Assembly (NCBI RefSeq): GCF_020991455.1
Contig: NZ_JAJMOX010000003.1
Span: 372,001 to 436,000, forward strand
DNA from: Flavobacterium sp. JAS
GTDB lineage: Bacteria > Bacteroidota > Bacteroidia > Flavobacteriales > Flavobacteriaceae
Length of the DNA: 64,000 bases
Direction of reading: 5' to 3'
In this document: positions 44,232 to 52,922 of the stretch, piece after piece
Numbering within the stretch: position 1 is the first letter of the stretch
How the letters are laid out: each line of letters begins with the position of its first letter
Notes under the pieces: model-generated
Told to the model about the DNA's origin: nothing
The model's database searches: none
The model's input: the letters and a program-made list of their open reading frames with translations, nothing else
Made by a program: the position numbers and the translations under genes

Positions 44232-44909
44232 CTATTCTACCTTTTTCGGATTCAGTTTTAATATACCAACTACAATCAGATATTGTGCCACAAGATACGT
44301 CAGCATAATAAAAAAGGAACTTTTCTCAATTGGCTTATAAAATTTGTTTACGGCCAAAATACTATCTGAAAGAACAAAAACAATCGCGCCCAGAAAAACA
44401 TATAAATTTCCCGGTTTTTTCCAAATTAAAAAACCATTAAAAGCAAACAAAAGCATGATCGAAATTACAGAAGCATATACCGTTACCGGAATTTTTAAAT
44501 CGCCTAAAGTGGGCAATAAAACTGAAAGCATTCCTATTAAATAACAAGCAATTAAGATACTTCCAATTCCAAAAAGAAACGTATTTCTCTTGATTTCGCC
44601 TTTAATTTGTTTGTTAAAAAGGATGCAATAGGTAATGTGTGAGATAAGAAAAGCGACTAATCCGAGGATAAAATAGATTTCGGCAATATCAGTAAAGAGT
44701 AAAATTACATCGCCGATCCATGAAAATAATAAGGCAATTAAAAGTGTATTTTTTGAGGGAAATTTTCGATAGAAATAAACCCCAAAACTTAATAACGGAA
44801 TTAAAAGAGGTTTTAGAAACAGATTTAAGCTTTCATATCCTAAAAATATAACAAGCAGATAGATAACACTAAATGTAATAAAGATTTTAAAAAATGTTGA
44901 GTTTCTCAT
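44232..44909 (-). CDS. Lysoplasmalogenase, YhhN/TMEM86 family
   Basis: The 225-residue inner-membrane protein has about eight hydrophobic helices. It carries the family pattern SWIGDVILLF and GAIVFVLSDSILAVNKF, whose acidic residues lie in the membrane and are thought to be catalytic. The family hydrolyses the vinyl-ether bond of lysoplasmalogen to an aldehyde and glycerophospho-head group. Its start overlaps the end of the AGMO-like gene by 23 bp, so the two are translationally coupled. Both would then act on ether lipids. Confidence 0.85.
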   Translation of the reverse strand: MRNSTFFKIFITFSVIYLLVIFLGYESLNLFLKPLLIPLLSFGVYFYRKFPSKNTLLIALLFSWIGDVILLFTDIAEIYFILGLVAFLISHITYCILFNKQIKGEIKRNTFLFGIGSILIACYLIGMLSVLLPTLGDLKIPVTVYASVISIMLLFAFNGFLIWKKPGNLYVFLGAIVFVLSDSILAVNKFYKPIEKSSFFIMLTYLVAQYLIVVGILKLNPKKVE

Positions 44910-46188
44910 AGGTGGTTAGTGAGTTTGGGGGTTGATTTTGGGATGTTTTAAAGTCAATTTTTACAAAGTAAATCGTGGTTATAAATGATAAACTTAAATA
45001 AGTCAGAATAATATAATTTCCAATTGATAAGACATTGTTTAAGCCAAACCAATCGCCGTAATAAGATATAATCGCAATTGCAACCGTTAAACGCAAACCT
45101 TCCCAAAAAATGGCATATTTGCTTTTATCCATCAATTCAGTATAACTGTAAATTGTCAATAGAATAAAAAATCCGTAAATAAAGATATTTGGTAAGCCAA
45201 TTTTGGCAATATTATCAAAGAGATAACTCACAAACAAAAGTGTAATTAAAACCTGTGTAACAGACCAATAAATAAGTTTTTGAGAATTTTGGGTGCCATA
45301 TTTATCAAAGTCAAAAACATTTTCGATTTTGTGTACAGGATATTTCTCTTCAAAGTTTTCAGGACGCCAGCCAGTTGGTTTAAACCAAATCGTGAGTTTG
45401 TCTTTCCAATTTTCTGCTCTCCATGCGTCTTGAATTAATAAACCTAAATGTTGAAAATTAATACGGATTGGGTTCCAGGTTTGTGCTGGTCTTGTGATTC
45501 CAAAAACAGGCGGAACGTTGTCTAATTCTGCTTGAAAAGTGCCAAAAAGTTTGTCCCAAAAAATAAATATCTGCGAATGATTTTTATCTAAATATTCAGG
45601 ATTTATGGCGTGATGTACACGATGATGAGAAGGAGTAACCAAAATATGCTCCAAAACTCCCATTTTTTTAATGTGTTTAGTATGGTACCAAAATTGCAAA
45701 AATAAATGCAGTGGCAAAGTGATGGCAATTACTGTTGCCGGAACGCCAAGAATTGCCGCAGGAATCAATAAAAAAGTAAACAGATTGACTAAACTTGCAA
45801 TAGGTTGTCGCAAAGCACAAGCCAGATTAAATTCTTCGCTGCTGTGGTGAATGGCATGTTTATTCCAGAGAAAATTGATTTGATGTGCCAGTCTGTGGCT
45901 CCAATATCCATAAAAATCGATCACAAAAAATGCGATACAATAGGAGAGAATATTGGCTTCGAGATGGTAGATTGCCAATTTAGAAACCAGCCATTCATAA
46001 GATATAAAAGTCAGACTTAGACCCAAAACATCTTTTACAGAATTGGTAATTCCTGAACTAATGCTCGACACACTGTCTATCAAAGGTGCAGTGTCGTCTT
46101 TTTTATAAATGCCGTAGGCCTTTTCGATTACAATCAGGACTAAAAAAATTGGCATGGCGATAATTAATATCTTTCCGTATTCTTCCAT
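44887..46188 (-). CDS. Sterol desaturase/fatty acid hydroxylase family, AGMO-like
   Basis: The 433-residue membrane protein has the eight-histidine diiron signature of the fatty acid hydroxylase superfamily: HRLAH (98-102), HAIHH (111-115) and a later HHRVHHAINP, plus NHSQIF. The N-terminal half carries the membrane core. The C-terminal half (about 290-420) adds several more TM segments, as in alkylglycerol monooxygenase (TMEM195/AGMO). AGMO cleaves the ether bond of alkylglycerols. Coupling to a lysoplasmalogenase supports that reading over sterol or fatty-acid hydroxylation, but the substrate is inferred. Confidence 0.78.
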   Translation of the reverse strand: MEEYGKILIIAMPIFLVLIVIEKAYGIYKKDDTAPLIDSVSSISSGITNSVKDVLGLSLTFISYEWLVSKLAIYHLEANILSYCIAFFVIDFYGYWSHRLAHQINFLWNKHAIHHSSEEFNLACALRQPIASLVNLFTFLLIPAAILGVPATVIAITLPLHLFLQFWYHTKHIKKMGVLEHILVTPSHHRVHHAINPEYLDKNHSQIFIFWDKLFGTFQAELDNVPPVFGITRPAQTWNPIRINFQHLGLLIQDAWRAENWKDKLTIWFKPTGWRPENFEEKYPVHKIENVFDFDKYGTQNSQKLIYWSVTQVLITLLFVSYLFDNIAKIGLPNIFIYGFFILLTIYSYTELMDKSKYAIFWEGLRLTVAIAIISYYGDWFGLNNVLSIGNYIILTYLSLSFITTIYFVKIDFKTSQNQPPNSLTTYEKLNIF

Positions 46189-46190
46189 AA

Positions 46191-46239
46191 AAAAAACATT
46201 CTATTTTATTCAAATATAGAATAAAATAGAATGTTTTTT
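46191..46239 (-). terminator. 21-bp stem terminator downstream of clpS
   Basis: Arms at 46191-46211 and 46219-46239 are perfect complements around a 7-nt loop. The arms run AAAAAACATTCTATTTTATTC, so the outer tracts are A and T. On the minus strand it follows clpS and precedes the AGMO-like gene. Confidence 0.8.
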
Positions 46240-46252
46240 AAATTATTTGCAA

Positions 46253-46528
46253 TTAAACAATTTCAGCGCTTAATCCGGCTTCTAAAAGTTGTGTACATTG
46301 CGGTTTTAACTTGTCAATTGGTCCCGTTTTTACAGCGCATTTCCCGTTGTAATGAACAATTAGGGAACATTGTTCTGCTTGTTCAGCTGTATGGCTGCAA
46401 ACACGCATTAAGGTATCAATTACGTGATCAAAAGTGTTTACATCGTCATTATAAACAATGATTTCGTTATTGAAAGCCGTAGCTTCCTTTTCGCGGACTC
46501 TTTCTCTTACTTTTTCTTTAGTACTCAT
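46253..46528 (-). CDS. clpS: ATP-dependent Clp protease adaptor ClpS
   Basis: The 91-residue adaptor binds N-degron substrates and hands them to ClpAP or ClpCP. The core reads EIIVYNDDVNTFDHVIDTLMRVCSHTAEQAEQ, the typical NDDVNTFD pocket. It lies downstream of prmA on the same strand, with 160 bp holding a mosaic repeat. Confidence 0.95.
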   Translation of the reverse strand: MSTKEKVRERVREKEATAFNNEIIVYNDDVNTFDHVIDTLMRVCSHTAEQAEQCSLIVHYNGKCAVKTGPIDKLKPQCTQLLEAGLSAEIV

Positions 46529-46569
46529 TTTTTTAAGTTTTTTGTACTGATGTAATTACTAATTTTTTT

Positions 46570-46661
46570 GCCACTCCCGATAGCAATCGGGATGCACAGA
46601 TTAAATGGATTAAAAAATAATAAAATCAATGCTAAACTCTTTTGAGCGTTTAATCTGCGGG
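46570..46661. repeat. Mosaic intergenic repeat between prmA and clpS
   Basis: GCCACTCCCGATAGCAATCG starts a segment that continues with a CAGATTAAATGGATT word and ends GCGTTTAATCTGCGGGC. The TCCCGAT...ATCGGGA palindrome and the CAGATT words match those of other gaps in the window. Confidence 0.55.
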
Positions 46662-46688
46662 CTGTTTAATAAACAGATAAGCAACTAT

Positions 46689-47522
46689 CTAATTTACGTA
46701 TTTTAATGAAACCCAGTTGTTTCTTTGAAATTTTTTAACATATGTTAAACCTTTTTCGGTACATGATGCATCAATAAAAGGAATATCTTCTTCATAAAAG
46801 CCGCTAAAAAGTATAATTCCTTTTGGGTTTAAACAATCAACATAACTTTGCATGTCGTTCAACAAGATATTTCGGTTGATATTGGCAATGATCAAATCAT
46901 ATTTTTTACCTGCTAATAAAGCTGCATCGCCTTCGTAAACGGTAATATGTTTGCAATTATTGCGTTCAGCATTTTCGATAGAATTCAAATAACACCAATT
47001 GTCAATATCAATAGCGTCGATTGGCTGAGCACCTTTCATCTCGGCCAAAATAGCCAAAATCGCAGTTCCGCAACCCATATCTAACGTTTTTAAGCCGTCA
47101 ACATCCATTTCAAGCAAATGCTGAATCATCATGTGTGTAGTTTCGTGATGACCAGTTCCAAAACTCATTTTAGGCTCGATTACAATATCAAATTCGGCAT
47201 CAGTTTTTTCGTGAAAAGGAGCACGAACATGACATTTTCCATCAACATCAATCGCTTCAAAATTCTTTTCCCATTCCTCATTCCAGTTTACCTGATCGAT
47301 TTCTTCAATCGTATATTCGATTTTAAACTCTTCAGATTGTAAAATATAAATGTCATCCAGAATATTCTCATCCCATAAATCTTTTTTCACATAAGCCGAG
47401 ATTCCAGTTTCTGTTTCTGTAAAAGTCTCAAATGCTTTTTCGCCTAATTCAGCAATTAAAATTTCTGATCCGGGTTCTTTCGGTTCAATCGTAAAATGGT
47501 ATCCTAAATATATATTCGACAT
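46689..47522 (-). CDS. prmA: Ribosomal protein L11 methyltransferase
   Basis: The cytoplasmic enzyme methylates L11 with S-adenosylmethionine. The 277-residue form has SAM motif LDMGCGTAILAILAE, TGHHETTHMM before it, and the NINRNILLNDM catalytic region. I chose the ATG at 47522, giving MSNIYLGYHFTIEP. The upstream in-frame ATG at 47582 would place 20 extra residues, and it lies upstream of a TACCTTTG -7 box at 47537-47544. Confidence 0.95.
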   Translation of the reverse strand: MSNIYLGYHFTIEPKEPGSEILIAELGEKAFETFTETETGISAYVKKDLWDENILDDIYILQSEEFKIEYTIEEIDQVNWNEEWEKNFEAIDVDGKCHVRAPFHEKTDAEFDIVIEPKMSFGTGHHETTHMMIQHLLEMDVDGLKTLDMGCGTAILAILAEMKGAQPIDAIDIDNWCYLNSIENAERNNCKHITVYEGDAALLAGKKYDLIIANINRNILLNDMQSYVDCLNPKGIILFSGFYEEDIPFIDASCTEKGLTYVKKFQRNNWVSLKYVN

Positions 47523-47536
47523 AAATAAATTTTTTG

Positions 47537-47544
47537 CAAAGGTA
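47537..47544 (-). promoter_or_regulatory. -7 box of prmA
   Basis: TACCTTTG on the minus strand fits TANNTTTG and predicts transcription starting about 8 bases before the chosen ATG. Its sequence equals the kdsA box. Confidence 0.5.
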
Positions 47545-47601
47545 AGAATAGAAAACAGAAGTTGTTCATAAATAATCGACATCGTTAGTTTAATTAATGT
47601 T

Positions 47602-47609
47602 AATTTTGA
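47602..47609 (+). promoter_or_regulatory. Candidate -7 box of the 47636 gene
   Basis: TAATTTTG fits TANNTTTG and lies 26 bp before the ATG. No convincing -33 element is visible. Confidence 0.4.
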
Positions 47610-47635
47610 TTGGAATTTGTAAGGATTTTTAAAAT

Positions 47636-48772
47636 ATGAAGAATACCATTTTTATTTTGCTCTTTGTGGTACTTAGTGGAGCAACTTGTGAAAAAGAACA
47701 CGAAGTAGTACGATCGTTTTGTTATTGGAAAACCGATTTGAATTTTGAAAACCAAGATGATTCTTTAATTAAGGATTTAAAAGTACAGCATATGTACGTT
47801 CGTTTTTTTGATATTGATTGGAATCCGTATGCCAAAGAACCTTTGCCAGTTGCAACAATCAGAAACACTAGTTTAAACGAAAGTAACCCTGAGATTACGC
47901 CAAGTATTTTTATTACGAACGAAGTCGTTTTACAATCCAATAAAAAACAATTGGATAGTTTGGCGATTCGAATTGCAAAACGTATTGAACAGATTGGCGT
48001 AAAAATAAATGAAGCAAAAGCCGATAAAATAGCCAATGGAATTGTATATCCAAGGGATTATTACAAACAGGAAAACTATAAAAGAATCAATTATGACTCC
48101 GTAAAATCAATTGAATTAGTAAAACTAAAAGTTGATTTCAAGGAGATTCTTATCGATTGTGATTGGTCCGAAAAATCAAAAGGCAATTATTTTTATTTGT
48201 TGAAGCAAATCAAAAAAGGATTTCCAACAGCCCAAATTTCGGCTACAATCAGGCTTTGGCAATATAAATATGCTTCAAAAGCAGGAATTCCTCCTGTAGA
48301 CAAAGGTTTATTAATGTGTTACAATTTGGCAAAACCGGATGATTTTATGACTAAAAATTCTATAGGAACAAGTGAAGAATTGGCGCAATATATTACACAC
48401 GACCAATATAAGCTAAAACTTGATATTGCTTTGCCTCTTTACAGTTGGGCAGTGGTTTTTAGAGGAGATAAGTTTAAAGGTATTTTATCAGATTATGATC
48501 AGATTAGAAACGATAGTATTAAACTGAAAAAAATATCAGATACTAAATATGTTTTGCAAGACGATATTTTAATCGGACAAACTTATTTGAGAAATGGAGA
48601 TGAAATCAGGATTGAGAAAATTTCAGAAGAAGAACTTGATAAAATGATTTCGATTGTAAAAAGTAAAATCCCGATTGATAATCAAACCAAAGTGACGTTT
48701 TTCTCCTTTGATAAAAAATACATTAACGATTATGGAACCCAAAATATATCCAACTATTATGTGCGTTTTTAG
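47636..48772 (+). CDS. Secreted or lipid-anchored protein, TIM-barrel-like pattern, unknown
   Basis: A 378-residue protein with an N-terminal signal (possible lipobox at Cys19, though Thr at -1 is unusual). The body shows strand-end motifs spaced as in a (beta/alpha)8 barrel: HMYVRFFDIDW, EILIDCDWSEKSKG, ISATIRLWQYKYA, GLLMCYNLAKPDDF and DIALPLYSWAVVF. Acidic residues at strand ends (DIDW, DCDW) recall GH18-like folds, but no family signature is certain. Plus strand, between the minus-strand prmA and tpiA. Its end overlaps the next gene by 41 bp, so they are one unit. Confidence 0.55.
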   Translation: MKNTIFILLFVVLSGATCEKEHEVVRSFCYWKTDLNFENQDDSLIKDLKVQHMYVRFFDIDWNPYAKEPLPVATIRNTSLNESNPEITPSIFITNEVVLQSNKKQLDSLAIRIAKRIEQIGVKINEAKADKIANGIVYPRDYYKQENYKRINYDSVKSIELVKLKVDFKEILIDCDWSEKSKGNYFYLLKQIKKGFPTAQISATIRLWQYKYASKAGIPPVDKGLLMCYNLAKPDDFMTKNSIGTSEELAQYITHDQYKLKLDIALPLYSWAVVFRGDKFKGILSDYDQIRNDSIKLKKISDTKYVLQDDILIGQTYLRNGDEIRIEKISEEELDKMISIVKSKIPIDNQTKVTFFSFDKKYINDYGTQNISNYYVRF

Positions 48773-51071
48773 TAGTTTACTTTTAGTTTTAAGCTTTCAG
48801 GTTTCTTTTGCCTGTGGTTGGAGTGTCTCGCCGGAAACCAGCCGATTGGCTCTGTTTAAAGCGCAAAGAGAAGGTTTTTTCAAACTGACTCCGTTTTATT
48901 ATTCGGCAGATTATTACTATTCTACTAATACGGTTTCTGGTGTAGATCAGGAATTAAATTGTTTAGAATGGAAGAAAAAACTAGGCAGTTCAATTGATCC
49001 TAAAGACATACATACTATTTTGTATGAAACAGATTCTGAGCAATTTGAAAATGCTTTTGAATCGAAATCATTAATAAAAGTATTTGAGAAAAATACTTTT
49101 ATTGAAGCGTTACTATTATCAAAAAATAAAGCTTTTTTGAATTATATCGTATTTGCCAAAAAACTGGAATACAATAGCAATGTCGATGTAAAATGGGAAT
49201 CTTGGGGACAAGTGGGTTATGGCAGTAAAGATCATAAATTGGCAGATTTAGAAGATTTTGAAAAGAAAATCAAAACTGCTAAAGATCCTTTTTTGAAACA
49301 GCGTTATGCATTTTTGATTTTGAGATATAGTTTTTATGCTCAGGATAAAAATGAAGTAATTCGTTTGTATGACACTTATTTTGCTGAAAGTAAAAACACA
49401 ATTTTAGAACCTTGGGCTTTGTATTATAAAGCTTTGTGTATCGAGAATTTCCCGTTGCAAAATTACTTATTGAGTAAAGTTTTTGCTTCTTGCGAAGAAA
49501 AATCATTTGCCGTTTTGCAGCATTATAATTGGAAATTAACCGAAGAAACTTTAGCTCTAGCTCAAAATGACGAAGAAAGAAGTGTAATTCTGGCGATTGA
49601 AAGTTTTAGAAATCCAGCGCCGGATTTAAAGACAATCGAAGAAGTTTATAAACTAAGTCCGAATAGTATTAATTTGAGTTTTTTGATAGGAAGAGAAATC
49701 AACAAACTCGAAGATTGGATTTTCACACCACTATATACCAATAATGGAAGTCCGTCTGTTACCTTTCAAGGTACTAATTGGTATGAGGATTATGCTAAAG
49801 CAAAAGAGGAAAACCTGAACAAAGATATTTTGCATCTAAGAGCATTAGAATACTTTTTGATTTCGATTCGGGAGCAAACTTCAGGCGAACAAAAAGATTA
49901 TATCACCGCGGCAATTGCACAGCTTTGTTTTATGGATGATGATATTGAGTTAGGAAAAAAGTATACAGATATGATTTCTGATAAAGCCAATGCATCAATA
50001 CAAATGCAGAAGAACATTCAATTGGCGCTAGTTTCTCTAAAACAAGATGATTTGAAAAGTGAAAAAGTCCAAAACCAACTTTTTAAATACTTTGATTCGG
50101 TTGAAAATCTAGTTGAAACCGATAACGGATTATTCAAGAACTTATACAGTTTATATCGAATTGCCAGCGCAGATTTTGCTAAAAAAGGCGATCGCGTTAC
50201 TGCAGGATTATTAATGATGAAATCTGATCTTAAAAGCGATGGAGAATATTTGGGATATTACAACAATCCATATTTTTACAGTTATATAGGTTATTTTGAT
50301 AGAACTGCAACTGTAGAAGATGTTGATCGTTTGATGGAACTTCAGCAGAAAAAAGACAAAACACCTTTTGAGAGATATATTTGTTCCGGAACTATAGCGC
50401 CGAATATCAATTATTATAAAGATTTAAAAGGAACAATTGCTTTTAGAAACAATAATTTAGAATTGGCTTATGAAACTTTTTCAAGTATGCCAAAAGATTT
50501 TTGGGAGAAGAATTATTCTTATAAGGATTATTTAAACGAAAATCCTTTTTCGCCCAAAATTCTCCAAAAAGAGAAAGAGCGAAAATTCGATTATCGTTTT
50601 AATAAAACTGATTTTATAGCCAAATTGATTCAGTTGAAGAAACTAAATACAGCAGCGAGCAATTTGCAATTGGCGCATGCGTATTTTAATGTTTCGTATC
50701 TAGGAAATTCCTGGATGATGGTAGCTTATGATTGGACATCGGGAGAATCCTATGTTGATTATGTCTATGGAGATAACACTGAGATCGAAAAGACCTATCA
50801 AAAAGGGAATTATTACAGCTTGACAATGGCAAAGATGTATTATGAGAAAGCATTAAAAATGTCTAAGAATAATAACGAAAAAGCGCTGGCGAGTTTAATG
50901 ATTTTTGAATGTAATTATTACGGGCACTACGCTAATATTGTTTCTGCCGAAGAAGAAGAAAAAAATCCGTTTAAAGCAGGGAAGGAGCTTACGAATTTTT
51001 ATTCCCTTTATAAAACAACACCAACATTTAAAAAATACAATTGCCCTTTATTAATGACATTTATAAATTAG
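48732..51071 (+). CDS. Large secreted protein, unknown, coupled to 47636 gene
   Basis: About 779 residues from the ATG at 48732 (MEPKIYPTIM); a shorter start at 48759 (MCVFSSLLLV) is equally possible. A signal peptide ends QVSFACGW. The long mature part is mostly helical, with TPR-like spacing in places (AKMYYEKALKMSKNNNEKALASLMIFE, LRALEYFLISIREQ), and is rich in Lys, Asn and Tyr. I do not recognise a family. It overlaps the preceding gene by 41 bp in another frame, so the two products probably function together. A bidirectional terminator follows. Confidence 0.55.
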   Translation: MEPKIYPTIMCVFSSLLLVLSFQVSFACGWSVSPETSRLALFKAQREGFFKLTPFYYSADYYYSTNTVSGVDQELNCLEWKKKLGSSIDPKDIHTILYETDSEQFENAFESKSLIKVFEKNTFIEALLLSKNKAFLNYIVFAKKLEYNSNVDVKWESWGQVGYGSKDHKLADLEDFEKKIKTAKDPFLKQRYAFLILRYSFYAQDKNEVIRLYDTYFAESKNTILEPWALYYKALCIENFPLQNYLLSKVFASCEEKSFAVLQHYNWKLTEETLALAQNDEERSVILAIESFRNPAPDLKTIEEVYKLSPNSINLSFLIGREINKLEDWIFTPLYTNNGSPSVTFQGTNWYEDYAKAKEENLNKDILHLRALEYFLISIREQTSGEQKDYITAAIAQLCFMDDDIELGKKYTDMISDKANASIQMQKNIQLALVSLKQDDLKSEKVQNQLFKYFDSVENLVETDNGLFKNLYSLYRIASADFAKKGDRVTAGLLMMKSDLKSDGEYLGYYNNPYFYSYIGYFDRTATVEDVDRLMELQQKKDKTPFERYICSGTIAPNINYYKDLKGTIAFRNNNLELAYETFSSMPKDFWEKNYSYKDYLNENPFSPKILQKEKERKFDYRFNKTDFIAKLIQLKKLNTAASNLQLAHAYFNVSYLGNSWMMVAYDWTSGESYVDYVYGDNTEIEKTYQKGNYYSLTMAKMYYEKALKMSKNNNEKALASLMIFECNYYGHYANIVSAEEEEKNPFKAGKELTNFYSLYKTTPTFKKYNCPLLMTFIN

Positions 51072-51127
51072 TTGTTTGTGAAATGTAATGTGTGGAATGT
51101 AATTTGTGAAATGTGAAATATGAAAAT

Positions 51128-51160
51128 AAAAAAAGCGTTCGCTGTTGCGAACGCTTTTTT
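51128..51160. terminator. Bidirectional terminator
   Basis: AAAAAAAGCGTTCGC and GCGAACGCTTTTTT pair around TGTT. It lies between convergent genes, with A and T tracts on each side, and serves the 48732 gene and tpiA. Confidence 0.9.
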
Positions 51161-51180
51161 ATATATAGAAAATCTAAAAT

Positions 51181-51933
51181 TTAGATAGCAGTTACGATAG
51201 CTAAGAAATCATCTGCTTTTAAAGCAGCACCTCCAATTAAACCACCGTCTACGTCTGGTTTACCGAAAATTTCTTTAGCGTTATCCGGTTTTACAGAACC
51301 ACCGTATAAAATAGAAACTTCGTCAGCGATATCAGCTCCGTAAGCTTTACGAACAACTTCTCTGATGAATTCGTGCATTTCCTGAGCTTGTTCTGGTGAA
51401 GCAGTTTCTCCAGTTCCAATAGCCCAAACTGGCTCATAAGCTAAAACAATTTTAGGCCATGATTCTTTTGTAATTTGGAATAATCCATCACGTAATTGAT
51501 TCTCAACAATGTTGAAATGGTTTCCTGATTGACGATCTTTTAATTCTTCTCCAAAACAGAAAATAACAGTTAAATCGTGTTTCAAAGCTGTATCAACTTT
51601 GCTCGCGATTAATGCATCAGTTTCGTGAAAAATAGCACGACGCTCAGAGTGACCAAGAATTACAGTGTTTACACCAATGCTAGTTAACATATCAGCAGAA
51701 ATTTCTCCTGTAAAAGCACCGCCTTCAGCTTGGTGAACGTTTTGAGCAGAAACTCCAATAGTTGTATTTTTTAATTTAGCAACAGCAGCTTGTAAGTTTA
51801 CAAAAGTTGGTGATACAATTACTTGTGCAGTAGTTTTTGCTGGTATTTTAGTAATTAATTCACTTAATAATTCTTCAGTTTGTCCTGCGTTTTTATGCAT
51901 TTTCCAGTTTCCTGCAACAATCTTTTTTCTCAT
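51181..51933 (-). CDS. tpiA: Triosephosphate isomerase
   Basis: The glycolytic enzyme interconverts dihydroxyacetone phosphate and glyceraldehyde-3-phosphate. The 250-residue barrel begins MRKKIVAGNWKMHKN (catalytic Lys) and has VNTVILGHSERRAIFHE (catalytic His), VLAYEPVWAIGTG (catalytic Glu) and ILYGGSVKPDNA. It follows the TlpA-like gene by 35 bp. Confidence 0.97.
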   Translation of the reverse strand: MRKKIVAGNWKMHKNAGQTEELLSELITKIPAKTTAQVIVSPTFVNLQAAVAKLKNTTIGVSAQNVHQAEGGAFTGEISADMLTSIGVNTVILGHSERRAIFHETDALIASKVDTALKHDLTVIFCFGEELKDRQSGNHFNIVENQLRDGLFQITKESWPKIVLAYEPVWAIGTGETASPEQAQEMHEFIREVVRKAYGADIADEVSILYGGSVKPDNAKEIFGKPDVDGGLIGGAALKADDFLAIVTAI

Positions 51934-51968
51934 TTTGGTAGTTTTTATTTTATTCTTTTAATTTTTTA

Positions 51969-52520
51969 TTAATTGACTGATTGAGGTTTGTCATTAAATC
52001 TTCCGGTAACTTTTACTCCTCTCAATTTTTCTAATGTTTCATTGATTTTATCAAAATCGGTTTCAATTGCACGATATAAAACGATTTTACCAGATTGATC
52101 AATAACGATATATCTCGGAATCCAATCTAAATCAATTGCTTTTCCAAAAACACCCTTCATGCCATCATTCATCATAAAATGATCGCCTTTTAATTCGTGT
52201 TTTTCAATTCCAGCTTTCCATTTGTCAGATGTTTTATCAGCCGAAAGGAATAAATAAGAAACATCAGGATTGTTTGCTTGTAGTTCTTTTAATTTCGGCA
52301 TTGCTTTTACACAATCGCCACACCACGAAGCCCAAACTTCGATAACCAAAGTTTTTCCTTTGTATTTTTTTAAAATGTTTTTGAATGCAACCTGACTTCC
52401 ATCTGTTGCTAATAATTTCTCAGATAAAGCTTCTTTAGAAAAACTTGTTTTCTGATCTTGAGAATATGAAAATGTAATAAATACAATAAATGCAATAACG
52501 ACTAGGGCTAATTTTTTCAT
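51969..52520 (-). CDS. TlpA-like thiol-disulfide oxidoreductase
   Basis: The secreted or membrane-anchored thioredoxin-fold protein has the motif VWASWCGDCVKAMP (CxxC), a signal peptide ending FSYS, and about 183 residues. The ATG at 52520 gives MKKLALVVIAFIV, a normal signal start; the in-frame ATG at 52604 adds 28 residues without homologous features. It probably reduces or oxidises envelope disulfides. It is directly upstream of tpiA. Confidence 0.85.
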   Translation of the reverse strand: MKKLALVVIAFIVFITFSYSQDQKTSFSKEALSEKLLATDGSQVAFKNILKKYKGKTLVIEVWASWCGDCVKAMPKLKELQANNPDVSYLFLSADKTSDKWKAGIEKHELKGDHFMMNDGMKGVFGKAIDLDWIPRYIVIDQSGKIVLYRAIETDFDKINETLEKLRGVKVTGRFNDKPQSVN

Positions 52521-52604
52521 ATATAAATAATATTTGTTTTTTGGATTAAATATAATATTGTCTTTTTCTGTTAATTTTAATGATTTTGAGTAATGTGACT
52601 TCAC

Positions 52605-52922
52605 TTAATAAAAGTTTCCGAACAAAGTTAAACAAACAAATCGAATGCCAAATGGAGATTAACAAAATTTGAACAGACGTTTATTTTATCACAAATCTGG
52701 AAATTTAGGTTAAAAAAAGCCGAATGAAATCGTAATAGTTAGCCATTAAAACAGGAATTTTTAGAAATAAACTCTTGAAGAAATAAAAGTTGAGGTGGTT
52801 TTTTTATTTATAAAGTAATTTTAGAAGCAAAAAAACGTCAGGTTCGCATAAAAAAAGCCTTCAATACATATTCTGATTTAGAATTTATTGAAGACTTTTT
52901 TTGTTGTTTTTCTCTGATAATT
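52605..52922. other. Gap with terminator only
   Basis: Upstream of the TlpA-like gene; AT-rich with no gene. The only structure noted is the hairpin at 52850-52903. Confidence 0.5.
52850..52903 (-). terminator. Terminator of the 52923 gene
   Basis: On the minus strand, AAAAAAAGTCTTCAATA pairs imperfectly with TATTGAAGGCTTTTTTT, and a T tract follows. It is 20 bp after the stop codon. Confidence 0.65.

Noticed and set aside
46231..46461. Plus-strand frame over clpS
   Set aside because: It mirrors clpS codons and the terminator stem, with no domain features.
47523..47582. N-terminal extension of prmA from the ATG at 47582
   Set aside because: It would start upstream of the TACCTTTG -7 box and adds a hydrophobic 20-residue stretch not expected for a cytoplasmic methyltransferase.
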